A DNA stretch of 53,060 nt, taken from assembly GCA_016234555.1 (NCBI GenBank), contig JACRBJ010000093.1:1-53060 (forward strand), given 5' to 3'. The stretch comes from Chloroflexota bacterium (lineage in GTDB: Bacteria > Chloroflexota > Anaerolineae > Anaerolineales > Villigracilaceae). Positions 25,161 to 32,822 of this stretch are shown here, piece by piece; within the stretch, counting starts at the first letter, position 1, and each line of letters starts with the position of its first letter. Both the position numbers and the translations under genes were made by a program. The notes beneath the pieces are model-generated. The model was not told the origin of the DNA and made no database searches. It saw only the letters and a list, made by a program, of their open reading frames with translations.

Positions 25161-26117
25161 TTATTTTATCAACTCATCCAACTTCCCGCCATCATCGAAG
25201 TGACTGCGGAAACGCTGGATAAATTCCTGTCTGGTGTAACTGTGGTTCTGCGTGCCGCGCTGTTCGAGGCAGTACACGGCGGAAAGCGAACCAATCTCGC
25301 CGCACAACTTCCAATCGAAGCCGCGCGCGTAGCCCGCGAGGAATCCGCCACGGAAGGCGTCACCCACGCCGGTGGGATCGACAATCTCTTTTTCAGGGAC
25401 GGTGGGGATGTGAACCGAATCTGCGCCCGAGTACAGATCCGCGCCATCTTTGCCCCGGGTGATGACCAGAACTTTCACATGATCCAAAATCTGGTCGAGG
25501 CTCCAGTCTGTCTTCTTGGAGATCAGCCCAAACTCATAGTCATTGCAGAAGAGGAACTGTGCGCCTTCCATGTCGCGAGCAAGTTCGTGACCTTCGAGGC
25601 GAAGCACCTGCTGGCTGGGATCATACAAATAGGGGATGCCCAACTCGCGGCACTCGGCGGGGAATTTCATCATCGCGTCGGGCGCGGAAGGGGAGACAAT
25701 CACCAGGTCGGGTTTCTTGTCCAAATCTTTGAGCGACTGCGTGGCGGAATATCCCATCGCGCCGGGATAGAACGAAGCGATCTGGGCGGATGCCTGGTCG
25801 GTGGTGGCGAAGAAGGAAGCGGTGAAGACGCCGGGGACGACCTTCATCAGCGTCGTGTCCACGCCCTTCGATTCGAGCCAGGCGCGGTAATCGCCAAAGT
25901 CCTCGCCGACAGTTGCCATCACACGCGGCTTTTCGCCAAGCAAAGCCATCGTGTACGCGATGTTGGGCGCGATGCCGCCGCGCTGTTTGGACATGCCATC
26001 CACAAGAAATGAAAGGCTGATGGAACCCAAACGCTCAGGCAGAATTTGTTCCCTGAACAGACCGGGGAAGGTCATCAGGTAGTCGTACGCAACGGAACCA
26101 GTGAGAAGTGTATCCAT
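25161..26117 (-). CDS. PfkB-family sugar/nucleoside kinase, probable adenosine kinase
   Basis: This 318-residue ribokinase-fold enzyme starts MDTLLTGSVAYDYLM. It has QRGGIAPNIAYTMALLG with the substrate-binding GG and the anion-hole motif DPTGVGDAFRGGFLAGY with the catalytic Asp. That form of the motif is typical of bacterial and archaeal adenosine kinase-like members. Location next to ahcY supports adenosine as substrate. I chose ATG 26117; a longer frame from 26276 would include the promoter and leader hairpin. Substrate identity remains an inference. Confidence 0.82.
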   Translation of the reverse strand: MDTLLTGSVAYDYLMTFPGLFREQILPERLGSISLSFLVDGMSKQRGGIAPNIAYTMALLGEKPRVMATVGEDFGDYRAWLESKGVDTTLMKVVPGVFTASFFATTDQASAQIASFYPGAMGYSATQSLKDLDKKPDLVIVSPSAPDAMMKFPAECRELGIPYLYDPSQQVLRLEGHELARDMEGAQFLFCNDYEFGLISKKTDWSLDQILDHVKVLVITRGKDGADLYSGADSVHIPTVPEKEIVDPTGVGDAFRGGFLAGYARGFDWKLCGEIGSLSAVYCLEQRGTQNHSYTRQEFIQRFRSHFDDGGKLDELIK

Positions 26118-26130
26118 GTTTACTCGCAGA

Positions 26131-26155
26131 AAAAGGCGCGCTCTCGCGAGCGCGC
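26131..26155 (-). terminator. Leader hairpin with T-run just before the PfkB kinase start
   Basis: On the minus strand GCGCGCTC (ending the 5' arm) pairs with GAGCGCGC, an 8-bp stem with a four-base loop, followed at once by CCTTTTT. It sits about 18 bases upstream of the start codon and downstream of the promoter at 26176-26204. As a terminator inside the leader it could act as an attenuator, or it could end read-through from fdhD. Confidence 0.6.
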
Positions 26156-26175
26156 TGGGATGTTTGACGCGCGTG

Positions 26176-26204
26176 AGTTTATCACGGCGTCTTTGGATTG
26201 TAAA
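26176..26204 (-). promoter_or_regulatory. Promoter of the PfkB kinase gene
   Basis: On the minus strand TTTACA (26204-26199) and TAAACT (26181-26176) are 17 bases apart. Transcription would start near 26170, giving a leader of about 50 bases that holds the hairpin described separately. Confidence 0.55.
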
Positions 26205-26279
26205 GAAATTTCGATATGGATTTTTCAACGCGATCGAAAATAGCGAAAGGCCCCGCATGGCAAACGGTTTTGACAACCC

Positions 26280-27053
26280 CTACATGCCAAGCCGGTGCAT
26301 GTTTGAGTACACGTTGAAGCGGTGCTTTTTTGCATACCCAATGAGCGTAATGCCGTAACGTTCCGCCATCTCGATGGAAAGGGAGGAGGGCGAGGTGCGC
26401 GAGATCAGGATGGGCGCGTTCAAGCGGGCGGCTTTTTGCAGCATCTCCGAGCTGATGCGACCCGTGGTTATCAGGATGCGCGGCTCGGACCGGACATCCT
26501 TCATCAGGCACAGCCCGGCAATTTTGTCCAGGGTGTTGTGACGACCAATATCTTCAGCCGACAACAGGATCTTTTCACCGTCGCTCAAGGCTGATGTGTG
26601 CACCCCTCCCGTTTCACGATAAAGAAACTGCACTTCGAGCAGCATTTCGATCAGACGCCCGATTGTTGCGGGCGGTATCCTGAGATCGTTCGCGCCCAGC
26701 GAGACGTTCGGTCTTGCCAGCAGGTCCACTGCCGTCACGCCGCCCGTGCAACCGGAAGTTCTCTTCCACGACGTAGGCTGTTCCACGGCATGATCGAGCC
26801 ACACGTCTACATTATCGCCGTGTTCGCACACCCGCACGTCAGCCACCTCGTCCATCCGCTGGAGAATGCCCTCGTTGAAGAGAAAGCCCACCGCCAGCGC
26901 CTCCAAATCAACGGGGGTACACATAAAGGTAAGCCAGACTTCGCCGTTGACCGTCAGGGATACGGGACTCTCCACAATTGTGCCGGTGTCCACAGATTTC
27001 CACTGCTGATGTTCGTACTGCTCGTATCGAATTGATTTTTGCGACATATTCAT
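26280..27053 (-). CDS. fdhD: FdhD-family sulfurtransferase for formate dehydrogenase
   Basis: About 257 residues. FdhD moves sulfur to the molybdenum or tungsten cofactor of formate dehydrogenases. The family segments are ESPVSLTVNGEVWLTFMCTPVDLEALAVGFLFNEGI, TSGCTGGVTAVDL, TGGVHTSALSDGEKIL, AEDIGRHNTLDKIAG and ILITTGRISSEMLQKAA. The usual CxxC pair is a single Cys here (SGCTGG), as in some other members. I chose ATG 27053, which has a strong AAGGAAGG site; an ATG at 27086 overlaps the upstream stop. No formate dehydrogenase gene is in the window. Confidence 0.88.
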   Translation of the reverse strand: MNMSQKSIRYEQYEHQQWKSVDTGTIVESPVSLTVNGEVWLTFMCTPVDLEALAVGFLFNEGILQRMDEVADVRVCEHGDNVDVWLDHAVEQPTSWKRTSGCTGGVTAVDLLARPNVSLGANDLRIPPATIGRLIEMLLEVQFLYRETGGVHTSALSDGEKILLSAEDIGRHNTLDKIAGLCLMKDVRSEPRILITTGRISSEMLQKAARLNAPILISRTSPSSLSIEMAERYGITLIGYAKKHRFNVYSNMHRLGM

Positions 27054-27082
27054 CGTGCCTTCCTTCCACGGGCTGGGCATTG

Positions 27083-27310
27083 TCATTTTGGCGTCTGGCG
27101 TTGTTTCTTGTTGGAGGCTCCGTGAGTCTTGTAGAAAAGCTCAGGATCAGCCTGAAAGGCGCTTAAGCAGGAGTCTGTACAAAAATAGATTTTCCGTCCT
27201 TTGAACTGTGCACATGGAAAATATTGCGGGTCGGTGTCGCGGAAGACTCGTCCGCATAGGGTGGTGAATGTTCGAAAATTCGATTTTCTGGTCGCAGCCG
27301 TTTTGTCCAT
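27083..27310 (-). CDS. YHS-domain protein
   Basis: This small 75-residue protein contains CGRVFRD, then KIYFCTDSCLSAFQADPELFYKTHG. That is the YHS/TRASH-like metal-binding module with Cys residues spaced for a transition metal. Such modules are found beside metal transport and metalloenzyme genes. It lies four bases after the cytochrome b5-like gene and directly before fdhD, in one leftward operon. The metal is unknown. Confidence 0.75.
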   Translation of the reverse strand: MDKTAATRKSNFRTFTTLCGRVFRDTDPQYFPCAQFKGRKIYFCTDSCLSAFQADPELFYKTHGASNKKQRQTPK

Positions 27311-27314
27311 GCTG

Positions 27315-27578
27315 TTATGCCGAGCCTTCGAGTCTTCCGATAATCTTTACGCACGGACGTAAAAAAACATCCTCTGTATGCGGAGCCTCCTCCAATTCGG
27401 AGGAAAGGTCCTGACCGGGAAAATGCAGGTTCTCATGCAAATCATTATGCCATTTGGGGCAGTCGGTCACGTCATACACAATGCCGTTGAAGGCGACGAA
27501 TTTTCTCGCGCCACGTTCACCTGTATTGCGACGTAACTCCAAAAGTGTAACTACCCGGTCGGGAATGTTCATGTTCAC
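27315..27578 (-). CDS. Cytochrome b5-like heme-binding protein
   Basis: This 87-residue protein reads FVAFNGIVYDVTDCPKW, then HENLHFPGQDLSSELEEAPHTEDVF, and ends in KIIGRLEG. This is the small bacterial cytochrome b5/steroid-binding domain with candidate heme-axial His residues in LHFPGQDL and APHTEDV. Its start codon overlaps the ATP-grasp stop (ATGA). Alone it cannot show whether it carries electrons or binds a ligand. Confidence 0.72.
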   Translation of the reverse strand: MNMNIPDRVVTLLELRRNTGERGARKFVAFNGIVYDVTDCPKWHNDLHENLHFPGQDLSSELEEAPHTEDVFLRPCVKIIGRLEGSA

Positions 27579-28456
27579 AAATTTTCCTTCGCAATTTTCA
27601 CCAGTTGCCTGGCGATATCGTCGATGATTTGGTCGGGGACTCCGTCCATTGCCCGGGACTGGACGCGGGTATCGATTTCGTCGTTGACATAATCCACGAC
27701 GACAAAGTCGTCAGCCAGCGCAATTTCCGTGGAAAACCAATCCAGCCTGCAGATGTGGGCAATTCGGCTGGTGATGTCCCTCAGCTTGTCCAGTCCATAT
27801 TCGGTCTCCTCCCCTGGGGTGACAGTTTGGTAGACGTGTGTGTCCGGCGCCCACCAGCAGGGATAGGTTTCATGGTTTGCGTAAAACACGCGGAACCATG
27901 CAGGTTTGCCATCGATGGCGCGGGGGATGATGGGGGATTGTATGAGATATTTCTGCCGGGGGAATTCCATGCGCGCCCGCAGGATTTGATCCATGCCTGT
28001 CGCGCCGAGGATGACGCCCTCGCCGCCGCCGCCGTTCGAGGGTTTGATCACGAATGTCTCTCCGACCGGGCTCAGGTCGATGGGCGACAGGGCGGGTTCC
28101 TCCAAAAACGAAGCGAGGATGATGGTGTGGGGCGTGTTCAGCCCCGCGTGGATAAATTCGTAGTGCATGGTGGATTTGTCCTCCGACCATGCGGAAAGTT
28201 CGGCGGGATTGATCCGTCGCGCGCCATGTTCCCGCGCCCAGCGCGAGATCGGTTCAAAGGTTGGCTCACCCTGTCCGCGATTGAGGAGGGTGTTGAAGGT
28301 TGTCGTCCCCTTGTAAAGCGCAGTGACGGATTCGAGCAGGTTATGCGGGGTCACCTGCCAAAGCGAGATCCCGGCTTCGCCGCAGGCGCATTCCACCGCT
28401 TTGACAAACACATCGTCGTATTCCCAATACCAGGGAAGGCACAAGTCGTATCGCAT
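27575..28456 (-). CDS. ATP-grasp domain protein
   Basis: This 293-residue protein has the ATP-grasp glycine-rich loop FVIKPSNGGGGEGVILG, RRINPAELSAWSEDKSTMHYEF in the N-terminal part, and DWFSTEIALADDFVVVDYVNDE with the metal-binding acidic residues. ATP-grasp enzymes join a carboxylate to an amine or thiol through an acyl phosphate. It is the first gene of a compact operon with cytochrome b5, YHS and FdhD proteins. The acceptor is unknown and the family name below ATP-grasp is not clear to me. Confidence 0.7.
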   Translation of the reverse strand: MRYDLCLPWYWEYDDVFVKAVECACGEAGISLWQVTPHNLLESVTALYKGTTTFNTLLNRGQGEPTFEPISRWAREHGARRINPAELSAWSEDKSTMHYEFIHAGLNTPHTIILASFLEEPALSPIDLSPVGETFVIKPSNGGGGEGVILGATGMDQILRARMEFPRQKYLIQSPIIPRAIDGKPAWFRVFYANHETYPCWWAPDTHVYQTVTPGEETEYGLDKLRDITSRIAHICRLDWFSTEIALADDFVVVDYVNDEIDTRVQSRAMDGVPDQIIDDIARQLVKIAKENL

Positions 28457-28515
28457 GGAAGTGAATTATACCCATCGCGGTCGTAAATTGCGCCTTTTGC
28501 CCAGGCAGGATCTTT

Positions 28516-29613
28516 TCAATCTTCGTTGCCATCGCTATTGTCGTCGTCATTCTCGTCGTCACTATTGTCGTGGTCATCGCTTTTGTCGTCGTTGGCGTCA
28601 TCGTTGTTTGTAGGAGTGTCGCTGTTGTCGTCGTTACTGTCTGTAGTCTCTTCGTTGTTACTGTCTGTAGTCTCTTCGTTGTTGCTGTCTGTAGTTTCTT
28701 CGTCGTTGCTGTTGTCGTTCGTGTTTTCAACGGAATCGTTGCTGTTGGTCTCGTTGACATTCTCTTCGTTTTGATTGTTGTCGGGAATGTCATCGGGAAT
28801 GTCGATACTTATGTCGTTTTCGTTGTCATCTTCATTCCTGTTGTCCATGTTGTTTGAGCTGTTGTCATCGTATTCAAGTTCCTCTTCGATTTCAGGGGGC
28901 TCACCCGTGGGGACAACGGTCCCTGCGGGGAGCAGTTCGATGGTTTCAGCTTCCACAAAACCTTCAGCGTTGGTATGCCCCGTGACCGCAACCGCCACGC
29001 CATTGACCAACGGTTCCGGGGGAAGGGCTGAGGCATCCAGGATTACAATGCGGATTCCCGCCACATACGTCACTCCGTTCACTTCCATGTAAACGCCGTC
29101 AAAGCGGATCGTCTCCTGCCTGCCTTCGAGAAGCAGTTCGCTGACCTCGTGCAGGCGTTCATTTTCGAACGAGTGCTCAAGGGACTCGCGGACTCCCTCG
29201 TCGAAAGTGAGGAAAAGGCGGATATTCTCCCAGGTTAGTTTTACGGAATATAGCTTCTCGCCCGGCAAGGCGGAGGAGGACGCGCTCACGAGTCCCGTTC
29301 CGCTGGTGAGAAACAACGCAGCTAGGGTCAGGGCAATGGCAAGCCGCTGAAAGAACGGGATCGCCCGCCTGCTGCGCGGCGCGGACTTTGCCTCCCGCAT
29401 CTGCGCGGCATGTTGCAGTACCTTTGCGCGCCCGCGGCGGACAGCTTCGGGAGAGGGGGCAGGCGCCGACAGCGAACGCGCCATGATGGATGCCATCAGG
29501 ATTGGGCGCAGTTCGGCTCCAAAGTCGGGGTAGCGCGCGAGGACAGTTTCCATTTCGGCGCCGTTTTCGATTTCTCGCAGGCAGGTATCCAATACATCAA
29601 AAATATCATTCAT
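28516..29613 (-). CDS. DUF5667/DUF5666 protein with N/D/E-rich tail, probable anti-sigma partner
   Basis: This 365-residue protein begins with a helical region resembling an anti-sigma N-terminus (about residues 1-85). A membrane segment (about 90-108) is followed by DUF5667 (LPGEKLYSVKLTWENIRLFLT), a DUF5666-like segment with VAVTGHTNAEGFVEAETIELLPAGT, and about 120 residues of low-complexity Asn/Asp/Glu/Ser/Thr with an EETTDSNN unit repeated three times (24-bp DNA repeat). Its start overlaps the ECF sigma gene by 8 bp, so it probably controls that factor. The acidic tail should lie outside the cell. Confidence 0.72.
   Translation of the reverse strand: MNDIFDVLDTCLREIENGAEMETVLARYPDFGAELRPILMASIMARSLSAPAPSPEAVRRGRAKVLQHAAQMREAKSAPRSRRAIPFFQRLAIALTLAALFLTSGTGLVSASSSALPGEKLYSVKLTWENIRLFLTFDEGVRESLEHSFENERLHEVSELLLEGRQETIRFDGVYMEVNGVTYVAGIRIVILDASALPPEPLVNGVAVAVTGHTNAEGFVEAETIELLPAGTVVPTGEPPEIEEELEYDDNSSNNMDNRNEDDNENDISIDIPDDIPDNNQNEENVNETNSNDSVENTNDNSNDEETTDSNNEETTDSNNEETTDSNDDNSDTPTNNDDANDDKSDDHDNSDDENDDDNSDGNED
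28631..28705. repeat. 24-bp tandem repeats coding EETTDSNN
   Basis: About three copies of a 24-base unit (GTTGTTACTGTCTGTAGTCT plus CTTC, with small variation) encode EETTDSNN on the minus strand. The reading frame is kept, so copy number can vary without breaking the gene. Confidence 0.75.
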
Positions 29614-30154
29614 AAATCACCTCGCCAAGCTCGCGCTGAAGGGCAGCCAGCGCGCGAAACTGGAGAGCCTTGACCGCATTGACATTCTTATTCATGAAGT
29701 TTGCGGTCTCTTCCAGGGAATAGCCCTGACCAAAACGCAGGGCAAGAACATGCTGCTGGTCGTCGGTCAATTGGGCGTATGCGACATTCACGACCCGATT
29801 CTGTTCGCGTTGATCCACTTCGGCTGTCAGGCTGGGACCGTGATCGGGCAGCGACTCTGGGATTTCCTCTTCGGGACGGCGGTATTTGCGGCGAAGATGA
29901 TCCGCCGCGGCATGGGAGGCGGTGCCGATCAACCAACCCTTGAGGTTGGTTCGTGGTGGGTTTCCGCTTTGGGCGGCTTCGAGCAGGCGGACGAACACGT
30001 CGCTGGCAATGTCCTCGGCGAGGGTCTGGTCGCCAATCCGATACAGCACGTAGCGATAGACCTCGGAGAAGTACTGGTCGTAGACCGCGCCGATCGTTTT
30101 TGCGTCTAATTCGCGCAGGCGATTCAATTCCTGCTCTGTATCCGTTGTTGACAT
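29606..30154 (-). CDS. ECF-type RNA polymerase sigma factor
   Basis: This 182-residue protein starts MSTTDTEQELNRLRELDA. It has a sigma2 region (AVYDQYFSEVYRYVLYRIGDQTLAEDIASDVFVRLLEAA) and a sigma4 region (LTDDQQHVLALRFGQGYSLEETANFMNKNVNAVKALQFRAL). It is an extracytoplasmic-function sigma factor. I preferred ATG 30154 to 30214, which would run into the upstream gene; the ribosome-binding site is weak in either case. Its partner is the DUF5667 protein directly downstream. A candidate ECF-type promoter lies before the DUF5666 lipoprotein gene at 32.5 kb. Confidence 0.9.
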   Translation of the reverse strand: MSTTDTEQELNRLRELDAKTIGAVYDQYFSEVYRYVLYRIGDQTLAEDIASDVFVRLLEAAQSGNPPRTNLKGWLIGTASHAAADHLRRKYRRPEEEIPESLPDHGPSLTAEVDQREQNRVVNVAYAQLTDDQQHVLALRFGQGYSLEETANFMNKNVNAVKALQFRALAALQRELGEVIYE

Positions 30155-30210
30155 CGTTTTGATTAACCTTGATTGTGGAGTATGTAGGTCAGAGATCAAC
30201 AAATATCTTA

Positions 30211-31698
30211 TCACGGTTCGACGATTTCAAAAATGACTGCCTGATCATCACGATAGACCTCGACCATCCCAGGGTCGTTTGCCGCCTGGCGCAGGAAATT
30301 TCCATGCTTCAGGTCGGTGTGCACATAACGGGCGGCGAAGCGTTCCGAAATGACCTGCGACGGTTTTTCCACGTTCCCGCGCGTGATCTGTACCCAGATG
30401 TCGTACAGTTCGCTGTCGTACAACTGCAAATAGGTCGGGTCGAGACCAGCCAGGTAGGTGTTGTGGGTATTGAAAAAGAACAGGCGCTGGAAATCATCCC
30501 AGTCGGTTTGGAAGACGCGCTCGCCTTCCGGGGTATTCTCTGCAAGCCAGGTGGAAGCGCCCTGATACAGGGTGTGGGGTTTGGAGTCGATGATGCGCTC
30601 CTGTGCTACGGGGATCGATTTCGCAATTCCTAAACAGACAACCACTGTCAGCAGAATCAACGCCTGGTTTGCCTGCAAGCTTGCGAGTAACTTTGAAGTC
30701 GATGGGGAAGACTCGCGTTTCGAGTCGAGAAGCGGAGCCCAGGCGAACGCCGCAAAGATCAGGGCAAACGGCGGAAAATATTCTACGAACCTGCGCGCCT
30801 TGAAGAGCATTGCCGCGAAGAGCAGGGCAAGCAGAAAGGATGTCATTGTCCGCAAATCCAGTTTGCGTCCGGACAACCCAAGCGCCAGAGCGCCGCCGGC
30901 AAAGGCAACCAGAGCGGGCAATGAATTTTTCAACAACTGGTTTGTGTCGTACGGATACCACTCATTGCCGACGTTTACCGAGGTGGCGTTTTGTAGTTTC
31001 GGCAGAAGGTGATGCCAGGTAAAAATCAGGTTGTCTGGAAAGTATGGATTGATGACAAGCCCGGCGGCGATCCCAGGCCCCGCCCAAAGCAGGGGACGGG
31101 TCTCCAGCCTGCGCTCCAGGACCAGCACGGACAGGGAATGAATCCCGGCGATCGCCAGCATCAGCGGGAAGGCGTCATACAACCAGACGTAAAGAAACGA
31201 TAAAACTGCCAGGTGTTTGTACTTTCCCTCCAAAATCCAGGCAAGCCCAAGTGCCAGAACTGCCAGCGAGAGTGACTGGGCGCGGGTGATGGACATGCGA
31301 TAGAGGAAGGCGTCCGAGATGCCAAGCAAACCGATTGCCCACAACCACGAGAGCGGCAGTTTCTGGCGATGGAACAAATACCAGATGCTCAAAAAAGCAA
31401 ATGCTGAAAAGGTCACTGCCGCCCATTTCGCTCCCAAACGCAGGTCGCCGAACGTAAAGGGGATCAATGCGACGTGGAAGAGAAAATGGTGGTCGTAGAA
31501 TTCCTCTTCATTCAGGATGCTCAATGGCAGCCAGGGGAAATCGGGCTTCAGGTTTTCCGTCCGCATCAGCCATGCCAGTTTGATGTGATAGAAGCCGTCG
31601 TTGTCGGGCATGTCCGGCGTGGCAAACTGGATGGCAGCCATTCCAGCAAAAAAGACCGTGAAAAGAAGAAGGGGAATTAGAAAGCGCTTTGGCATCAA
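30211..31698 (-). CDS. Polytopic GT-C/STT3-like membrane protein
   Basis: This 495-residue protein has about eleven membrane segments. After the first segment it has TPDMPDNDGFYHIKLAWLMR with Asp32 and Asp34, and later HHFLFHVAL. This is the acidic loop of GT-C enzymes such as oligosaccharyltransferase STT3-like proteins. The C-terminal soluble part has WLAENTPEGERVFQTDWDDFQRLFFFNTHN. It is a probable glycosyltransferase or glycan-handling protein next to the ECF locus. No sequence evidence gives its substrate. Confidence 0.62.
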   Translation of the reverse strand: MMPKRFLIPLLLFTVFFAGMAAIQFATPDMPDNDGFYHIKLAWLMRTENLKPDFPWLPLSILNEEEFYDHHFLFHVALIPFTFGDLRLGAKWAAVTFSAFAFLSIWYLFHRQKLPLSWLWAIGLLGISDAFLYRMSITRAQSLSLAVLALGLAWILEGKYKHLAVLSFLYVWLYDAFPLMLAIAGIHSLSVLVLERRLETRPLLWAGPGIAAGLVINPYFPDNLIFTWHHLLPKLQNATSVNVGNEWYPYDTNQLLKNSLPALVAFAGGALALGLSGRKLDLRTMTSFLLALLFAAMLFKARRFVEYFPPFALIFAAFAWAPLLDSKRESSPSTSKLLASLQANQALILLTVVVCLGIAKSIPVAQERIIDSKPHTLYQGASTWLAENTPEGERVFQTDWDDFQRLFFFNTHNTYLAGLDPTYLQLYDSELYDIWVQITRGNVEKPSQVISERFAARYVHTDLKHGNFLRQAANDPGMVEVYRDDQAVIFEIVEP

Positions 31699-31786
31699 AG
31701 GATTCCAGAAATAATATGTGAAAGTGGGCCGCCCGATCTTGCATTCAGGCGACCCGCGAAATCATTGGCTGAAGCTTGCCTGGCGG

Positions 31787-32476
31787 TTAGTCATCATCAC
31801 CGCTATCGTCACTGCTGTCGTCGTCGCTGCTGTGATCGTCGCTGCTGTCGTCGTCGCTGCTGTGATCCTCGCTGCTGTCGTCGTCGCTACTGTGATCATC
31901 GCTTGAGCTATCATCATTTGAGTTATTATCGTTACCGTTGTCGTCACTCGAGTCGTCGTCATTGCCATTGTCGTCGTTGGAGTTGTCGTCATTTGAGTTG
32001 GCATCGTTGGAGTTGTCGTCATTTGAGTTGACGTCATTGGAATTGGCATCGTTCGAGTTGGTGTCGTTCGAGTTGACGTCATTGGAATTGGCATCGTTCG
32101 AATTGGTGTCGTTCGAGTTGACGTCATTGGAATTGGCATCGTTCGAGTTGTCGAGGCTGGGAAGCTCAACGCGGCTGGCAATCAGCGAACCATCGGCCTG
32201 GACCTGGACTTCGACCTTGACAGTGTCGCCCACGGTGTAGGTGCCGTCGCGCACTGCGCCTGGATCAACCGTGACGGTCTGCCCGCTGATTGTCCACTGG
32301 CTGCCGTTGATGGCTTCGATAACGCCTATGAATTCGACGGGCATTGCCTGTGGCTTGCTGCCACCGCCGGAAGTGGAAGCGGGAGCGGAGGAGAGAGCAG
32401 GCGCTCCACCACAAGCGCTCAGGAGCATGGTTGCGACTACGAATACAAGAGCAAGTGCATAAGATAACCTTTTCAT
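31787..32476 (-). CDS. DUF5666 lipoprotein with NSND-repeat tail
   Basis: This 229-residue protein starts with a lipoprotein signal (lipobox LLSAC, Cys at about residue 21). A DUF5666 domain (about residues 50-105) contains VEFIGVIEAINGSQWTISG and VKVEVQVQADGSLIASRVEL. After it come about 120 residues built from the pentapeptide NSND followed by A, V, T or D, then acidic SSDD/SDDHSS repeats. The tail should be disordered, strongly acidic and exposed. Its domain is also found in the ECF-linked protein at 28516. The tail could bind cations or cell-wall or matrix partners; that is inference. Confidence 0.8.
   Translation of the reverse strand: MKRLSYALALVFVVATMLLSACGGAPALSSAPASTSGGGSKPQAMPVEFIGVIEAINGSQWTISGQTVTVDPGAVRDGTYTVGDTVKVEVQVQADGSLIASRVELPSLDNSNDANSNDVNSNDTNSNDANSNDVNSNDTNSNDANSNDVNSNDDNSNDANSNDDNSNDDNGNDDDSSDDNGNDNNSNDDSSSDDHSSDDDSSEDHSSDDDSSDDHSSDDDSSDDSGDDD
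32040..32150. repeat. 45-bp tandem repeats coding (NSNDx)3
   Basis: Two full copies and a partial copy of a 45-base unit beginning AATTGGCATCGTTCGAGTTG, each encoding three pentapeptides on the minus strand. Neighbouring sequence holds more diverged 15-base versions. Confidence 0.8.
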
Positions 32477-32531
32477 TTTTGACCTCTTTCTTCTTTTTAA
32501 CTAATGGATTGTGGATTGATTACATCCTAAT

Positions 32532-32557
32532 AGTCGCAAATTCCTCCAAAAAGTTAC
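32532..32557 (-). promoter_or_regulatory. Possible ECF-type promoter of the DUF5666 lipoprotein gene
   Basis: On the minus strand GTAAC (32557-32553) and CGACT (32536-32532) are 16 bases apart, the spacing of -35 and -10 boxes read by many ECF sigma factors (GGAAC and CGTCT types). It lies about 55 bases before the start codon. The ECF factor encoded at 29606-30154 is a candidate. Confidence 0.4.
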
Positions 32558-32626
32558 GGGTGGAAAATGCTTGGGTGTAATGAAATTCCTCAGAGTGATG
32601 CTTTTGCTCGAAGTTGGCGCAGCACC

Positions 32627-32655
32627 TTGACATTCCCCTGTGTTGTCCGTATAAT
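32627..32655 (+). promoter_or_regulatory. Consensus promoter of tRNA-Asn
   Basis: TTGACA (32627-32632) and TATAAT (32650-32655) match consensus at every position with 17-base spacing. The TSS should fall about five to seven bases before the mature 5' end. Confidence 0.9.
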
Positions 32656-32666
32656 GTCGGTCGCTT

Positions 32667-32742
32667 TCCTGGCTAGCTCAATCGGCAGAGCAAGCGGCTG
32701 TTAACCGCTAGGTTCGAGGTTCAAGTCCTCGGCCAGGAGCCA
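32667..32742 (+). tRNA. tRNA-Asn (anticodon GTT)
   Basis: This 76-base tRNA has the acceptor stem TCCTGGC / GCCAGGA, a D-arm with AGCTCAATCGGCAGAGC, the anticodon stem AGCGG / CCGCT with loop CTGTTAA (anticodon GTT), and a T-arm with GGTTCAAGTCC. The discriminator base G is followed by an encoded CCA. It has its own perfect promoter and a terminator. Confidence 0.97.
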
Positions 32743-32752
32743 GTGATGAAAA

Positions 32753-32789
32753 GAAATTGCCCTCAGCTTTTGAGGGCAATTTCTTTTTT
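32753..32789 (+). terminator. Terminator after tRNA-Asn
   Basis: GAAATTGCCCTCA and TGAGGGCAATTTC form a 13-bp stem with a short loop (32753-32765 and 32771-32783), followed by TTTTTT. Confidence 0.92.
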
Positions 32790-32822
32790 GATTATCTTTG
32801 TCAGGGGATTCGCTTTCACGGA

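Noticed and set aside
27605..28486. 293-codon open frame on the plus strand opposite the ATP-grasp gene
   Set aside because: The minus-strand gene has the ATP-grasp loop and overlapping-gene context; the plus-strand product has no recognisable motif.
28526..28857. Ser/Leu- and Val-rich open frames opposite the N/D/E-rich tail
   Set aside because: They are the antisense reading of low-complexity GAC/AAC/GAG repeats and have no start context or family motif.
31720..31757. Terminator between the DUF5666 lipoprotein gene and the GT-C-like gene
   Set aside because: A wobble-containing stem (GGGTCGCC with GGGCGGCC) can be drawn on the minus strand, but it lacks a T-run, so it was not annotated.
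28631..32150. CRISPR array in the repeats at 28.6 and 32.0 kb
   Set aside because: Repeats are contiguous, in frame and coding (EETTDSNN and NSNDx units) with no unique spacers; no cas gene is nearby.
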